A stretch of DNA of 64,000 bases from Glycine soja (lineage: Eukaryota > Streptophyta > Magnoliopsida > Fabales > Fabaceae), in the NCBI RefSeq assembly GCF_004193775.1, contig NC_041010.1, positions 37,375,562 through 37,439,561 on the forward strand, written 5' to 3'. A model generated the notes under the pieces. It worked only from the letters and a program-made list of their open reading frames with translations. It did no database searches and had not been told where the DNA came from. This document shows, in pieces, positions 9,665 to 23,100 of this stretch; position 1 is the first letter of the stretch, and every line of letters begins with the position of its first letter. A program made the translations under genes and the position numbers.

Positions 9665-12147
9665 TAGAAACTCATAAGTTTGCGGCAACCAACAGCACTC
9701 AATATTTGAAGTTTATTCAGAAAATCAATTGAGACGTAACTGTAATTAAATTCTCATAATATTCAAATGAAGGTTCCTTCAAATTTGAGAGACCAGATAA
9801 GTTAGGTATCTGAGTTAAACATTTGCACATGTCAAAATTAAAAACCGTTAGATTCATGAACTTCTGCAAAAAGAAAAGAAAGGGGGAAAAAAACACGAAT
9901 GAATAATCTTACAGTGAATTTATTAATTTAATAGATGAGCAAAATGTATTCTTTAAACTTGCCTTATAAGCCACCAGACTACAATGTCATGATGGAACTA
10001 TCGGATGAAAATCAGGATACCCTCCTCTGCCATTCTAGTACTTTCACACTTTCTGGGAAATTGGGACGTTGGGAAAAATTACCATTTTTAATATTAAGTA
10101 TTTTAAGGTTTTTCATCTCCAAGGTGTTTTCATCCAACTCCATTCTTTCTTCGTTGCCAGACATTGGAAAATCCACACATATCATTTCAAATTTCACTAG
10201 TTCCCTGTTAATGCAAAAGGCATCAATCAAGCACAATACGAGTACATGTAAAACAGCAATCCAACTATTTAGAGAAATTTACAAATAGTAAAGAAAGAAA
10301 TAAAAGAAACAACAACTATGATGTGAACAAAAGATAGAAAAAAAATGCAGCATGGATCAAGATAAGAAACCAAACCATTCACGAGCCTGACTCACTGAAT
10401 TGTCTTTTAGAACTTGAATTATATCTTTTGGTGACCATATTCTCCTGCGCTTCCCCGGACTCTTTTGGTGATTTCTGCCTGTCAATTTCTTTACCCATGT
10501 CCTCAATCAAGTCATGCAATGTAACTCTATCGTCTTCATCATTAATCTTTGAGAGATTCTTCAACCAAAACCCTCATATGATAGTTCATGCCGTGACCAT
10601 AAAGAGCACGGAGTATATTTCAATCTCTGTCCATTTATACCCTTTCAAACAACAAGCAATGTCAAGAAAAACACTTTTCTCCTCTTCCTCCAAAGTATCA
10701 AAATTTACTTTAAATATCTTTAGGATTTGATTATTAGGAATTCTTTTATATTTTTTGATAGCAGATCCCCATTATTTTATATTTTTTCCAAACAAGTTGG
10801 AACCAATTACTTCCAAAGCCAATGGAAGGCCAGAAGCATAACTTACTATATGATTCGAGACCTCCTTGTAACTTGGATCAACTTGATTCTTTTTAAAAGC
10901 TTTCCATGTAACAACCGAAGAGCATCAATCTTAATCAATTCCTTTACCTGGTATGTTCTTTTGACGTCATGAGATGCTAGTAGTTGTTTGTCTCGAGTGG
11001 TGATGATGACTCAGCTGCCGGGACCAAACCAATCAGGTCTTCCAACAATTGCCTGTAATTGCTTGTGCTCGTCAACATCATTTAGAATTAAGAGAACCTT
11101 CTTTTGCTTGAGCCTATTTTGTATCATTGAAGTCCCTTGTTTCTCACTTGCTAAGTTGATTTCCTTCTTTCCAAGTATTTGTGAAAGAAGTATGCTTTGT
11201 AGTTGTTTTAACCCATGTTTGCTTGATTCTTCTCTTACATTTTGAAGAAAACATGAACCTTCAAACTTTCCAGTAATCAAATTATAAACTTGTCGGGCAA
11301 GTGTTGATTTTCCTACCCCACCCATTCCATGGATCCCAATCATGTGGGCAACATCATCACATCCAACATCCAAAAGCTTCCTTATTTTTAACACTTGTGA
11401 CCCTAGTCGAACTGGGCAATCCGCAACATGTATTCTTGCTTTATGATTAATCTCACTGAAGACTCGCTCAACAATCTCCCCAATAAACTTGTGTTCATAT
11501 CCAGTTCTGTTTCAAACAAGAAAGTTTTGGTGAACTTAAACTAATTAATTGCCTTGTATCCATGTCTTGACAGTTAACAAGTATGTTGCCAAGGTTAAAT
11601 TTGAACGTCAAATCATTAGACAAGTGAAACTTAATCCAACAAAAACTATGAAGTGAAAGATTGGTAAGGACTAAGGAGGGATACCCATGTTTGAATTCTA
11701 AGCCAGACAAGTTTGCTACTTAATGCAGCAATCATCCATTTTAGGCTGAAACTTTTCATTAAGCTTAGCCAATGCTTCTCCATAGCATCCTGTCTGGTGT
11801 TCCACGTGAGAAGGACTCACCTTGTAAAAGACAGGCAAAACCAACAGATCTTTTCTCTTACGGCGGCACTCAAGGATGTAATCAAGCTCATATAAACAAA
11901 ATGAGGAAGAAGCATAGTCTTCTGAGAGCATAGTAATGGCAACATTTGACTTTTCAATTGCCTCCTTAAGTGCTGGTGTTATTTCTTCTCCTCTCATAAG
12001 GTCATGATCATCAATGAAAGCGTGGATTCCACTGTCATGAAGAGCTTTGTGGAGATGACCAGTAAATCCATGGCGTGTGTCTGAGCCTCTGAAATTGATG
12101 AACACATCATAGTTGTTGAAGGAAGAGGAACTTGATAGCAAAGCCAT
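9655..12147 (-). pseudogene. TIR-NBS-LRR (TNL) resistance gene, unit 1, decayed
   Basis: Minus-strand order: TIR exon 12147-11685 (YDVFINFRGSDTR, LSEDYASSSFC), NB-ARC exon 11506 to about 10396 (P-loop GMGGVGKST, kinase-2 VLLILNDVD, GLPLA near 10825, MHD-region VTLHDLIEDMGKE near 10500), then LRR exons below 10204 (MICVDFPMS..., KNLKILNIKNG) and about 9870-9660 (CLTQIPNLSGLSNLK). Lesions: a small deletion with frameshift after CCIK near 11715; a TGA at 11013-11011 where TNLs have Arg (GPGS*VIITTRDKQLL); frame loss near 10900; an extra base at the start of exon 3; a stop and shifts in the LRR. The family are intracellular immune receptors; this copy could yield at most a TIR or TIR-NBS fragment. 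It is paralogous to the relic at 52560-54000. Confidence 0.88.
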
Positions 12148-12429
12148 TGGAAGAAAAATGTTCAACGCGGTTAAGGTTGACTTAAGGTGTTGAGACTCTG
12201 GAACCAAACTTGATGAATAAATATGAAATTGATCAAGGGAAGCTATAAGTGGAGTGCCAAACATTAATTTTAGTCATATAGTAAAAAATATGTTAATAGA
12301 GTAACAATAAGTAGATCCATTTTTTTTTTCCTGCTCAATGTTATTGATGAAAGCAAGCAGCAACAGATTTTTGTGGGAAATCTTTTGATTTATTTCATAT
12401 AAGTATCAATTAAAATTTGAACTATGTAT

Positions 12430-13050
12430 CACTTAATTAAAAAAAGTTAAATTACTCATTTAATCCCTATAATTTCAAGATTTTTACCTTTTGGGTTCAG
12501 AAAATGATTTTTTTAGTTCTTATAGTTTACATTTTAATTTTCTTTAAGTCTTTATAATTTTGAAAGTGATTTTTCTAGTCCTTGTAATTATAATTTGTAT
12601 TTTATTTTTCTTTCAGTTTCTATAGTTTGAAAGTAGTCTTTTTAGTCCATATATTTTATATTTTAATTCCATTTTAGTCCTTATGAGTAATATTATCAAT
12701 TACAATTAACTACAAAAATATCAAGTAATTCATAACTAATTTATCGTAAGATAATTTATAATAAAAAAATAATTGATAATTTATAATTAATTTGTAGCTA
12801 ATTATTTTTATATTTTTTTTAGTAAAGAATAAAAGATAATTAAAATACAAATGATAGAAATTAAAAATTACACTTTCAAATTATAGGGATCAAAAGAGAA
12901 TTAAAATACAAATTATAAAGACTAAAAAAACACTTTTAAATTAAAAGAGAATTAAAATATAAATTATAGAGACTAAAAAATTCACTTCTATAAGAATTAA
13001 AAAGATAAAAATTAAACTATAAAAATCAAATAAATTATTTAACCATTAAA
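12430..13050. mobile_element. Foldback (long inverted repeat) element upstream of TNL unit 1
   Basis: The left half carries repeated TTTTTAGTCC(C)TATAGTTT-type motifs and the right half their complements (ATTATAGGGATCAAAAG and similar), with ends resembling GTTAAATTACTCATTTAA / TTAAACTATAAAAATCAAATAAATTATTTAAC. No coding capacity. A similar element occupies the same position upstream of TNL unit 2 (54290-54866). Confidence 0.7.
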
Positions 13051-14200
13051 AAAAGTGCATATCACTACTAATAGTGTAAATAGTATTGGTAGATCCATTT
13101 CACTCTAACGAGAAAGTCCTGTCCTCCGATATAAACCGAGTTTTATCCACGTATCGTCCACAAAGTTGTAATAATTCAGAACATTATGCAAACCACGTGT
13201 AAAATAATAACTACTGTGTCGAAATAAAGTTGTGATTTCCTAAGATATTCCGATTTTACAAAGACAGAACCTTATTAATTATTTTATTTAAATGAAATAT
13301 AAAACCTAATTAACTATAATTTTACTGTAAGAAGTATGAAAAAGCACCGACTAAAACCTTATTAATAAGATGTTAAAATATTTAATTTAAATTACACTTA
13401 ACTATAACTATTAATATAAGAAATATCAGTTCTAGAATTTTCAAATTATCGCAATTAATTATTTAATTTTAATCTTAAATAATTAAAATTTTGAATGACT
13501 AATAAAAGTTTAAAACCATATTATCCATAGGGTTTCGTCTTATTTCTAATAATCTGCAAGTTTAAGGACTATTCATCGTGAATTATTTTCATTACATTTA
13601 ACAGCAACTATGGGGAATTTAAATTAAAAATTAAATCTGTAACAACTATATTATGATTCAATTCTTTTTATTATATTATCTAGATATATTTTTTGGTCAC
13701 AAAGTATATATATTAAACTAAATAATATACCTTGCTTCCACTGTTATTATTAATCATACAAAATTGTTTGTGAATCCAAAGGGTAAATGTTAGGGATTGA
13801 ATAGTGACACTAACTGACTATGATATTTTTTTTTAAAGAACACGATTTTTAAAGTTTCTGATTTATCATTCAATTTGAATTTTAGAATTTTTGTTAGGAG
13901 CAAGGCTTCTCCTTCTATAGTATTTTGAATGAAAATAATTATTTGATAAAGTACTTTGAAGATACTTAAAAATAATGCTTTAGAAATTACTTGAAAAATA
14001 TCAAATTCTAGTTAATGTAGATTCTTGTTTTCTTCTTGAGAAAAGTAGGTGTTGCTTCTTGATATGTGAAAATTGTTTTAAAAAAACTTATGAATTATAT
14101 CAATGATACCTTTGTAAAAATATGTTTTCCAAAACATAAGATAAGTAACAAATCAAAAATAATAAAGAAGGATAAAGCCCACGTATAATTTATATTAGTT
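13051..14200. other. AT-rich intergenic DNA
   Basis: Very AT-rich with many in-frame stops in all frames. I see no gene, RNA gene or bounded element. Confidence 0.6.
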
Positions 14201-16045
14201 TACCCACAACCTTATGTTACTTCCCTCCCTACACCTATATACTAGTACCCACTGTGATATTTTCCTTCTAAAGCCTCTACAAACTTACAACCAATATTCT
14301 CCAAACCTTTGTGGATTCTTCTAAAAATTCTTTCTAAAAGTCTCTTTAGGCTTTACCCCAATATTATATATGTCTATGTAGGCTTTACTTAAGTATTATT
14401 TCAAAAAAACCTCTCCAAGCTTTGAACCCAAAGTAACAACTATGACTTGGCTCAACAACACTTGTTGCGCTTACTCTCAACCTTCAAAAGCAATAACTCC
14501 CTAATTGATCTTTTAAGATTCCCTATCCTAAATGAGTTTTGTTTGGGGACAAATACCTAATACAAAAAAACTCACCAATAAGTCTCTATTGAGAATATGT
14601 TTACATACATTCTATGGTTAAGTGAATTTGGCTCTAAAGGCCTATATATAGAGTTATATATCTACAAAATGACTTCTCCTTTCCCCCAACATAGTCATGA
14701 GTTTTGCTACTTTAGAAAAGTAAGCCTTCTTTCTTCACGTAAGTGCAGTTTTTTTTTTTCTTGTTTTCTAGTTGTATTGCTTGTATAAGACTTATGATGA
14801 CAAATTAATCTCTCATTTCCAGAATGATTCATGTCTTTTGGAGAGCTTGTCACTTCATATGCAAATATATTATTGCATGGCATCTCCTTCCTTGCTTCTA
14901 ATGTGCGCTTCTAAATTGTGTAGACATGCATGCTTGTCTTCATTGTTCTCTTTTGTAATGCATCTTCTAATGATGTCTTAGTCATGTGTACCTTTTTGAT
15001 ATTTATCCCTTGATTAAAGGTACTTCTAGAATTATGCTTTTAGTTACATGCAACTTCTAATATTACTCTTTGACAAAGAAAACATCATTGTCCTTCTAAT
15101 ATTGGTATCTTGCTTTTGAAGTTGGACAAACTCTGAGCTTGAAACAACTTCATTGTAAGCCACTGTTTCACACTTTTTACATGTTTTTTGATTAGGTTTT
15201 GTCTTTCGAATTTCACACTTTTTACATGTTTCTTGATTAGGTTTTGTCTTTCGAAAACACTCAAGGTAAACCATTGGTAGTACAAACAAATTTAAGGGAC
15301 TTTAAATTTATTTCTCAAAAGTTTATTTTTATTAAAACACTTTAGTTTAGAAAGGGTTATGCATGGATCACAAATATATCCCTCCCAAAGGGTACATCAT
15401 ATATGGCATTATTAATATCATACAAGATAGTCATTGGATCCCAAATGTAAATACAACAAACCCATTTGGTGTAATTTCAAAAGGTAAAAAATGATGTGAT
15501 ATGCTTTAATTTATATATTAAACTGAAGAAGATACCCTGGTTCTATTTTTATTATTATACAAGATTGCTAGTGGATGCAAGAGGTGATTACATTCCACTA
15601 TGAGCGTACCTCATTTGAGACGTTGAGCCAAATATTTTGTATGAATATAAAAAAAGCAAAATATTGAATCGTTACTAATAGTATCATTTTTTTATTATGT
15701 TGTCCATAGCATCATGTCACTTAATTGCATTATGGTACTTATAGAGTACAATAAGAACTTTGTGTCCTTGTTTGCAAGAACTGTTTCGATGGTGTAATAA
15801 TTTTTTATAGATAATTATTAATTTGTAGATAATAACTAGTATATGATAATTTATAAATAATGCGAATTGGAGTATCATGTAGCTTGTCATATATATTTTT
15901 TGAATCCTAAACAGTACAATATTATCTTAATTTATAGAGGCATGAAGAAAATAAATATATGAAGATTTAAAACTCTATAATGTTCATCCGCGTTACAAAG
16001 AAGAAAGAGAAAGAAACCATCTATTGATTTCGTATTTTGTAACTG
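14201..16045. other. Intergenic DNA, possible decayed retroelement
   Basis: Less AT-rich than its left neighbour, with scattered short frames (14597-14788 and 15044-15289) but no domain I can name. The region ends in AT-rich sequence. Confidence 0.35.
15166..15255. repeat. Two-copy 45-bp tandem repeat
   Basis: Copies at 15166-15210 and 15211-15255 differ at one base. On the minus strand they translate as a repeated Lys/Cys-rich peptide (RKTKPNQ.TCKKCE); the enclosing open frame is short and not recognisable, so this is recorded as a repeat and not as a gene. Confidence 0.9.
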
Positions 16046-16402
16046 GTTAAATTAGTTTTTTTTAGTTGTTTAATTATTTTAATTCATTTTGATCTTTTAG
16101 TTTTTTTTTAATTTGATTCTCTAAATTTTTTAATTAATTTAATTTAGTTCTTTAGTTTAAATGATAAGAAATCACATTTTATAATGATTCAAAATCATCA
16201 CTAAGTAGGTTTAAACCATCACAAAATATATTTTTTCAAAAAAATAATCGATTTTAAAAATTAGAGGATTAAAATAAACCAAAAAAATTAAAAGACTAAA
16301 TTAAATCAATTTTAAAAATTAAAAAATCAAATTAAACAAAAAAAATTTAAAGATTAAATTGAAACATAAATAATAAATTAGAGAAAAAATAGTTTAACCT
16401 TT
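16046..16402. mobile_element. Hairpin MITE
   Basis: The ends GGTTAAATTAGTTTTTT and AAAAAATAGTTTAACC are inverted complements, and the interior is largely self-complementary A/T-rich sequence. About 357 bp, noncoding. Confidence 0.6.
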
Positions 16403-16989
16403 GTAATTTGTATTCGAAGTTTGATGTTGGATCCACGTGCCAATTATAATCATATTAAGCTTTCTTCTCTTGATTGAATGATATTGCATTAACCTTGCTT
16501 GAGACGGCATGATTTGTTTTGGGGTGATGGGTCTGTGATTTGCTAGAGATGGAAACAAATTTAAAATAATATTTGTAGGAATTAAAACTATTAATTTTAA
16601 AATGGTTGAATTACTTCATAAGTTTCTGAACCATTTCATAATTTTTAATTAGGTTCATCAAATTTTTTTTCAATTGAATCTTTAAAGTTTTATTTGTTTT
16701 TTTATTAGGTTCTTTAACTGCTATTACAGAAAATTAACTACCTAAGTTGGTTGTATGAGTTTGAAGCAAAGTTATTATACGAGCAAACTTGAAAAGATTT
16801 GTGAAAATAAATACCTAGATTGGATTAAGTAAATATGCTAGTGGTGAGAAACTGGTCGAAGAACCTATAGATCTAGGAATATTGGCCTAGAGAAATGAGA
16901 ACACTCGGTGCAAACTACAAAGATTACAATACTGAATTTATAAACTATGTTTCTGTGGTTATTTTTTTTGTAATGATAGTTAGACAGAA
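16403..16989. other. Intergenic DNA
   Basis: No gene found. The part 16590-16740 has T-rich runs with ATTAGGTTCTTTAA-type motifs, like one half of a decayed foldback element. Confidence 0.4.
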
Positions 16990-17530
16990 GAATCTAATGA
17001 AAAATAAATACAGATTTAAGAATTTGATCAGGAAGGATAAAGACTTAAACCAGTGAAATGCTGTAACTGTACTGCTTAGGATTCATTATATTACTACATC
17101 ATCTGCTTACAGCATTTGAGAAAGGGAAAATTTGTATACTTGTAGACAGAATGTTTACCTAGGATGTTAATTCACTGAGTTGGGGCATATAAATAGATCT
17201 GTGTTTAGTTCTATGCCTCTCTTAAATCAAATATATTTCATATGCATTTCTTCATTTTCTTGATAAGGTTGTCTTAGAATGGCATGACAGATGGTTGTTT
17301 TGAGATTAATGAGATGTGGAATTCCAATTTCTCTGACAATATGACCTCAGTGATTTAAGCCTGGTAAACATCAGATTGGCTGATCTCTTTCTTCTTGAAT
17401 AAAAAAGTGAGTTTCATAATCAGCTTTTTGTGCGTAGAGATTGTTAAATTTGGAGTAGCAATGTTATTTATTAAACCATTTAGCAAATATTCATATCAGA
17501 GGCAAGAAATTTATCTTGTTTCTTGGTAAA
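16990..17530. repeat. Inverted copy of the TNL 3' flank
   Basis: The reverse complement of this stretch matches 8930-9340: shared landmarks include GAGATTGTTAAATTTGGAGT, TTATCAAGAAAATGAAGAA-type, TTAAGAGAGGCATAGAA and GATCAGGAAG. It also shares GAATTCCACATCTCAT (complement) with 50890. No TNL coding sequence is visible beside it, so this is an orphaned flank of a third unit. Confidence 0.75.
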
Positions 17531-18452
17531 ACTAATAAGAAATACATGTGCTCTGCTATGGTTGGATGGCAGCTGCATAAATTGAAAGAGGCAAGCCACT
17601 AGTTTTAACGCCAAATGTAGCCATGAGTTTTATTTATGCATGTATGGTAAAATATCCTCTAAAGTGTCTACATAGATTAAAGAAGTGGTTGTCTTTCAAT
17701 TTGGTACTTTGGGCAACAATTTAATGATATGCAAATTCTGAAAACAAGAGTAGAGACTAAGGATAAAAAAGAAAGATGACTAAACTATTTCTTAAAAAAA
17801 GAACGGTAGAAAACTATTATAATTGCTATTGTTCTTTTTTTTTTTTTGGCTACAAGAAGAAAATAAATTGTTCTTGCTTTTTTATGCCTTATCTTCTTAT
17901 GCAATTTTGTACTTTCCCAAACATAAGATTAAAGACTCAATACTCAATTGCAGAACATTATGCTAGGTAGATAACCCTGTTACCCTTAGAAGTCGGTTTG
18001 AATCTTCTTCTTTCTTCTTATTGTTTCCTTACTTCCTTTAAATTTCTAGGCTTTACGAAAGCATGTTGTTCAGGCCTGATTTTAATTGATTTGCTATTTC
18101 CGTGCTTTATGATGTGCATTGTGAAAGTATTGTGTGCTTTATATGATTTTGTCCCAAGTGCCAAAGGAAAGTATTGTTTTTATTGCAGTGATAAGTGACT
18201 CCCACTCTTAAGATAGAACTGAAGTTCACTCTCTGGAAATAACAATCGTTTGAGTTTCCTCTTAAAGTACTCCAAAAGGTTAATCTCATGTGTAGGAGGC
18301 ATATGCATGTGTGTCATTTTGTACTCTTATTAAAGGACATGCATCATATTTTCAATTTGTATAAATTATGAAAATATATTTCTCATAAAATCAAATCAAC
18401 AATATGGTATTCTTCATTGTTCATCAGCAGAGACCAATTGGTCTCAGCAATT
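17531..18452. other. Intergenic DNA
   Basis: Short open frames only (for example 17776-17970 and 17998-18198), with no recognisable domain. Nothing further seen. Confidence 0.5.
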
Positions 18453-18570
18453 ATGAATGCAGAATTACAAGGTATCTATAATGGCTTACATTTGGCATAG
18501 AATGCAGACTACAAAAAAGTCATTTGTGAAACTGATTCGCTAGCAGCTATCAACTTGACTGGTTTGGCTA
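18453..18570 (+). pseudogene. Plant RNase H-like (RVT_3) domain fragment
   Basis: Reads MNAELQGIYNGLHLA, then a TAG, then NADYKKVICETDSLAAIN. The pattern AEL.GI..GL.LA......V..ETDSLA is the central part of the RNase H domain seen in non-LTR retroelements and their host-derived relatives. One in-frame stop and no flanking domains: a short relic. Confidence 0.7.
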
Positions 18571-20121
18571 AGTTCGATCCTTCGAAGATTAAAGGTTGGT
18601 TTGTTTAAACTTTAAAAATTACTTTTAAAATAAGAATTTTTAAAAAATCACTTTTTTAATAAGCAAGTAGGATCTGTTTCTCAAAATGAGCAAGAAAATA
18701 TTTTTTTTAAGCATAAACAATTTAGATAAACATATTTAAAAAATAAAAAATTGTTTATTTTATTAAATAAATGTTTTTTTTCAAGAAATATTTTATTAGG
18801 AGTTAGCTTGTTTTGAAAATTTCTTACTGATAAGCGAACATAGTTTACAATACAGAAATTGCAAGCTAACCAGAGGTGTTTATTATAACTCGAGACAATA
18901 TGCTAATGAGATTTCATTTTATTTTGATTAGGTAAATTACGCCTGTAATAATACATATAAGATGATCATCTTAATAACCAGTATATATTTCCATTATTAA
19001 TTCATGCTAAAATCTTCAAATATTTACCTAAATTATTAGTTTTCCAAAATACGATCAGTGAACTTGATAACTTGTTAAAATAAATTCAGAAGGGAAAGAC
19101 GAATGTTAGGTTGGATATGTTATTTCAAGTTAGTTTTTAATTAGTTAAAAAATTTACTAAATCTTAATAGTAGTTAATTAAATAATTTTTTAATAGTCTG
19201 TAGCATTTTTTTGACACTATTTATAGTAACATTTTTTATATTTATATTCATTATATTTTTTCCCTTTTAGTCACTACAATTAAGTTTATTTAATGATTCA
19301 ATCATACATCTCATTAAAAAGAAACATATACAATCTTAATTTATAAAATTTATGCGAAAAAAGAAGCGAAGATGATTTAAAAAACCCAAGTTACTTGAGG
19401 TATTTTTTTATAAATATTACTGTTTTTTTGTCTCTACAATTTTAATATTTTTAGTTTCATTTTATAATTTTTTCTTTGTTTTAATCCTTCTAAAATGCGT
19501 TTATTTTATTTTTTTCTTAAAGTGTTTTTTTTTATTTTTCAAAATATTTTTTATTATTTAAATTACTATCTAAAATACTTTAAAATGAAAAGCAAAAACA
19601 AATAATTTTATAAAGACTAAAAAGAAAAAAATTACAAAAACAAAAAAACTTTAACTTACACAAAAAAAAAATGTTTAAGCCTAAAAAGTATGTGATAGGT
19701 CCGTTAATCTGGAAAACTTGTTTAAACCGCGGACTAATTAAAGCATTATCCGCTTGCTTTGGTTCAACTTTCATCATATAATGGGATAACCTTTTTTTTT
19801 TTCTCCTAATAACATAAAAAATTTCCTTGTACCAAAAGCTATTCTAAATGAACGAATTAACTAGTTAAGCCTAGGGTTTGAAGGACTCAAAATAAGAGAG
19901 ATAAAATGTTGAAAACATTGAGGATTGGGCTAAAATTATAGAAAAATTAAAATGGTAAATTGAATAAAATAGGAGACCAATTATTATTTATTTATTTTAA
20001 ATATTGTTATTGTTTTTTGAAAAGTAAAAAGTCCAAGAAGGAGGGGAGATGGGTTTTGGTTTGGGAAGCAGCAGCAATAGTTGAGCAGCGCGGAAATCGC
20101 ATCGACGACTGAGACATAAAG
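18571..20121. other. Intergenic DNA and 5' region of the succinyl-CoA ligase gene
   Basis: 18595-18850 has a GTTTGTTTAAACTTTAAAAAT-type start and a loosely complementary end, perhaps a decayed MITE. The rest is AT-rich. The last 120 bases before 20122, with GAGGGGAGATGGG, are likely promoter and 5' UTR; no clear TATA box was picked out. Confidence 0.4.
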
Positions 20122-23100
20122 ATGGGAAGACAAGCCGTGACCAAATTGCTGTCCTCGATCGCCTCGCGCCGCCACGGCCTCCGCCTCTTCTCGGCGGCGT
20201 CGCCGGCGGTCTTCGTCGATAAGAGCACGCGCGTGATCTGCCAAGGCATCACCGGCAAAAACGGCACCTTCCACACCGAGCAAGCCATTGAATACGGCAC
20301 CAACATGGTTCGCTCCTTATTCCCTCTCTCTTTCGATCTTTTCGTCTTTTTGATTCCTCTCTTGTTAACGCCACCATCGTATGCACGCTTTCGTTTTTGC
20401 TAACCCTAACTTGTATCAGGTTGGTGGTGTGACTCCTAAGAAAGGTGGCACCGAACACTTGGGCCTTCCCGTCTTCAACACCGTCGCTGAAGCCAAGGCG
20501 GAGACTAAGGCTAATGCTTCCGTCATCTACGTTCCTCCGCCGTTCGCCGCGGCCGCCATCATGGAGGCCATGGAGGCTGAACTGGATCTCGTTGTCTGCA
20601 TCACTGAGGGCATTCCCCAGCACGATATGGCAAGTCGTTTTGGAATCCTGAATTCGTAATTCGAAATGTGTGGAATGCGCATTGCTGTTTTAGGTTTCTC
20701 GTTTTTTGTGGTTTTAATTGCGTTTTGGTATGAAGTCTGTATGAATATTTGTGTAATGCTTAGATTATATGATGGCTAATGGATGCCTTTGATATTGTTT
20801 AATTGGTTTTGAGAGGGGAAATGTATTTGGCTCCTCTTAATGGAGGGAAGGTTATAGTAATTCCAACACATTTTAATTTGAATTACATGTGTGGCTACTA
20901 TTGACAGTTGAATTTTAAATCAATGATTGCCTGGTTTGGATAAACTTCTCTATAAACACTTGTAGAAGAAGTAAATAAAAATGAAAAATGAAATGAACTT
21001 CTCCCATAAGTTAAAATTAGCTTATGCATAAGCTAATTTGTAGAAGTTCTTTCGTTTTAGCTTATTCAAAAGCTTATTTTGTCTCATGCATAAGCTAAGC
21101 TAATTTCAGCTTATAGGAGAAGCTTTTTCTAAAAAAAGACTCTGATAAGTGCTTATGAAGAAGTTTATCCAAACAGGGTTGAGATTACTTACTTCACCCT
21201 TTAAAGTGAGTTACTTACTTTAGAGAAGCCAGATCCAACAATGTGCTAATGTTAAATGTCTTGTGTAGTGGAACCTTTTGTTTGAGCTTGGGAATGTAGC
21301 AATATAAGTCTGGTGTGTAGTTTACTTTGGGGTCTGTGCTGCTGATTTGAACGGCCGAAGTTGATATTTTTTCTATTTCAGGTTCGGGTTAAAGCAGCCC
21401 TTAACAGGCAGTCCAAGACACGTTTGATAGGACCAAACTGTCCTGGCATAATCAAGCCTGGGGAATGTAAAATTGGAATCATGCCTGGTTATATTCATAA
21501 GCCTGGTCGCATAGGAATTGTCTCTCGTTCTGGTACCTTGACATATGAAGCGGTGAGTGCTTGTTTTGATGTGGAGAATACTATTTGTTTTGTTGCAGTA
21601 GTGTATGAGATTGACTTATGTGTATTGGTGATGAGATCTGAAACTTCAAATTGAGGGCCCCCTGCTGATGAGTAATGATATGTTGCTGATATGTCCAAAA
21701 TATTGGCCTGTTGTACTAGGATTATTTGTCTATGCTATGCTACTTCTCTTAAGTGGAAGGTGCATTTACTACTTTTCCACTCCTGACTTAGCATTCTTGT
21801 GAATCTTTTGTGCCACTTGTGATGTTATCATGTCTTGGTTTTTCCCACAGTAGTGTTTGCATAATAATCAAACTGCTTATTTTCTCCAGAATTAGTTATT
21901 GACATGATTACACGTGTATTATCTAGTAACAGGCACTTGGGAATTATTACCATTTGAAATTTGAAGTTCCTTTGAATAGTTTTGATGATACAATAATAAT
22001 GGTTACCCATGGATAAACCATGTATTTGTTTTTAACTATTCAGGTTTTCCAAACGACTGCTGTTGGCCTTGGACAATCCACTTGTGTGGGTATAGGAGGA
22101 GATCCCTTTAATGGAACAAACTTTGTTGACTGCCTTCAGAAGTTCCTAACAGATCCTCAAACAGAAGGTACTTTATCATATTTTATTTTTGTCATGTATA
22201 TTTCTGTGTGTTCTATTTATCCACTGAACCTGGGTTATGTTTTCTGTGCATAGTTTCTTTTCCTAACAAGTATTTTTGTAGGACTAATGGGACAAGGACA
22301 CAATGTCATTTATTATTACTGTTTGTTTGTGTAAGTCAGGTATCATTCTTATAGGAGAGATTGGAGGAACTGCAGAAGAGGATGCTGCTGCACTAATTAA
22401 GGTTCCTTTTTAATTATTACCTGTGCATAAACTTATGTCTTTTACATAGTTATCAGTATCCTAAAAATTAAAATGAGTTTGTCTGTCTTGTGGGGAAGGG
22501 ACACCAGTAAACCAGACTAAGATATGCTTCTTAACTTCTACAGTAATAATTCTGGGGAAGGGATTTTGGTAGAGCTTGGATTCAAACTCAACATAGTTAT
22601 CAATGGGTCTAGCTCCTTATAACGGAGGAAGCTGTCATAAAGCATAGAAAAAGTAGAAAAAAATGGTATAGGAAATAAGGAAAAATAAGCAGAATACATC
22701 AAAAAGCATTATCCAGCCTCACCCAATTCACCCTGAAATTCTCCCTCCTTATTCACACATGCTCTCTTTCTCTCCCCCTCTGCCTACCAGAATCCTGCTC
22801 CCCATTTTCCAGCTACCCCTTCTGTTAAGTCCCTCTTTCTCCTTCCCGTAAGCAATTCCACCTCTGTTCCATTCTCTCCATTGAGTGGATTTCCTTCCTT
22901 ACTCTCTATGAATGTCTCCTTGCCTTCTTTTGTAGACACCTGATGCAACCTCCCTCTAGGTCCATCTTTATGCTTTCTACTCAACAAGTGGTAAAGGTCC
23001 TATGAGATTTGCAAACTGCTTAGTGCATAACCTGCCCAGTTATTATTCTGTTCCAAATTCTATTATCTTTTTTAATTAAATCATTTATGATATTATATTC

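Noticed and set aside
15044..15289. A small Cys/Lys-rich protein gene on -
   Set aside because: The Cys-rich look arises from a 45-bp tandem repeat; start context, domain and neighbours give no support.
20249..20623. Minus-strand frame over exons 1-2 of the succinyl-CoA ligase gene
   Set aside because: It spans an intron of the real gene and has no recognisable domain.
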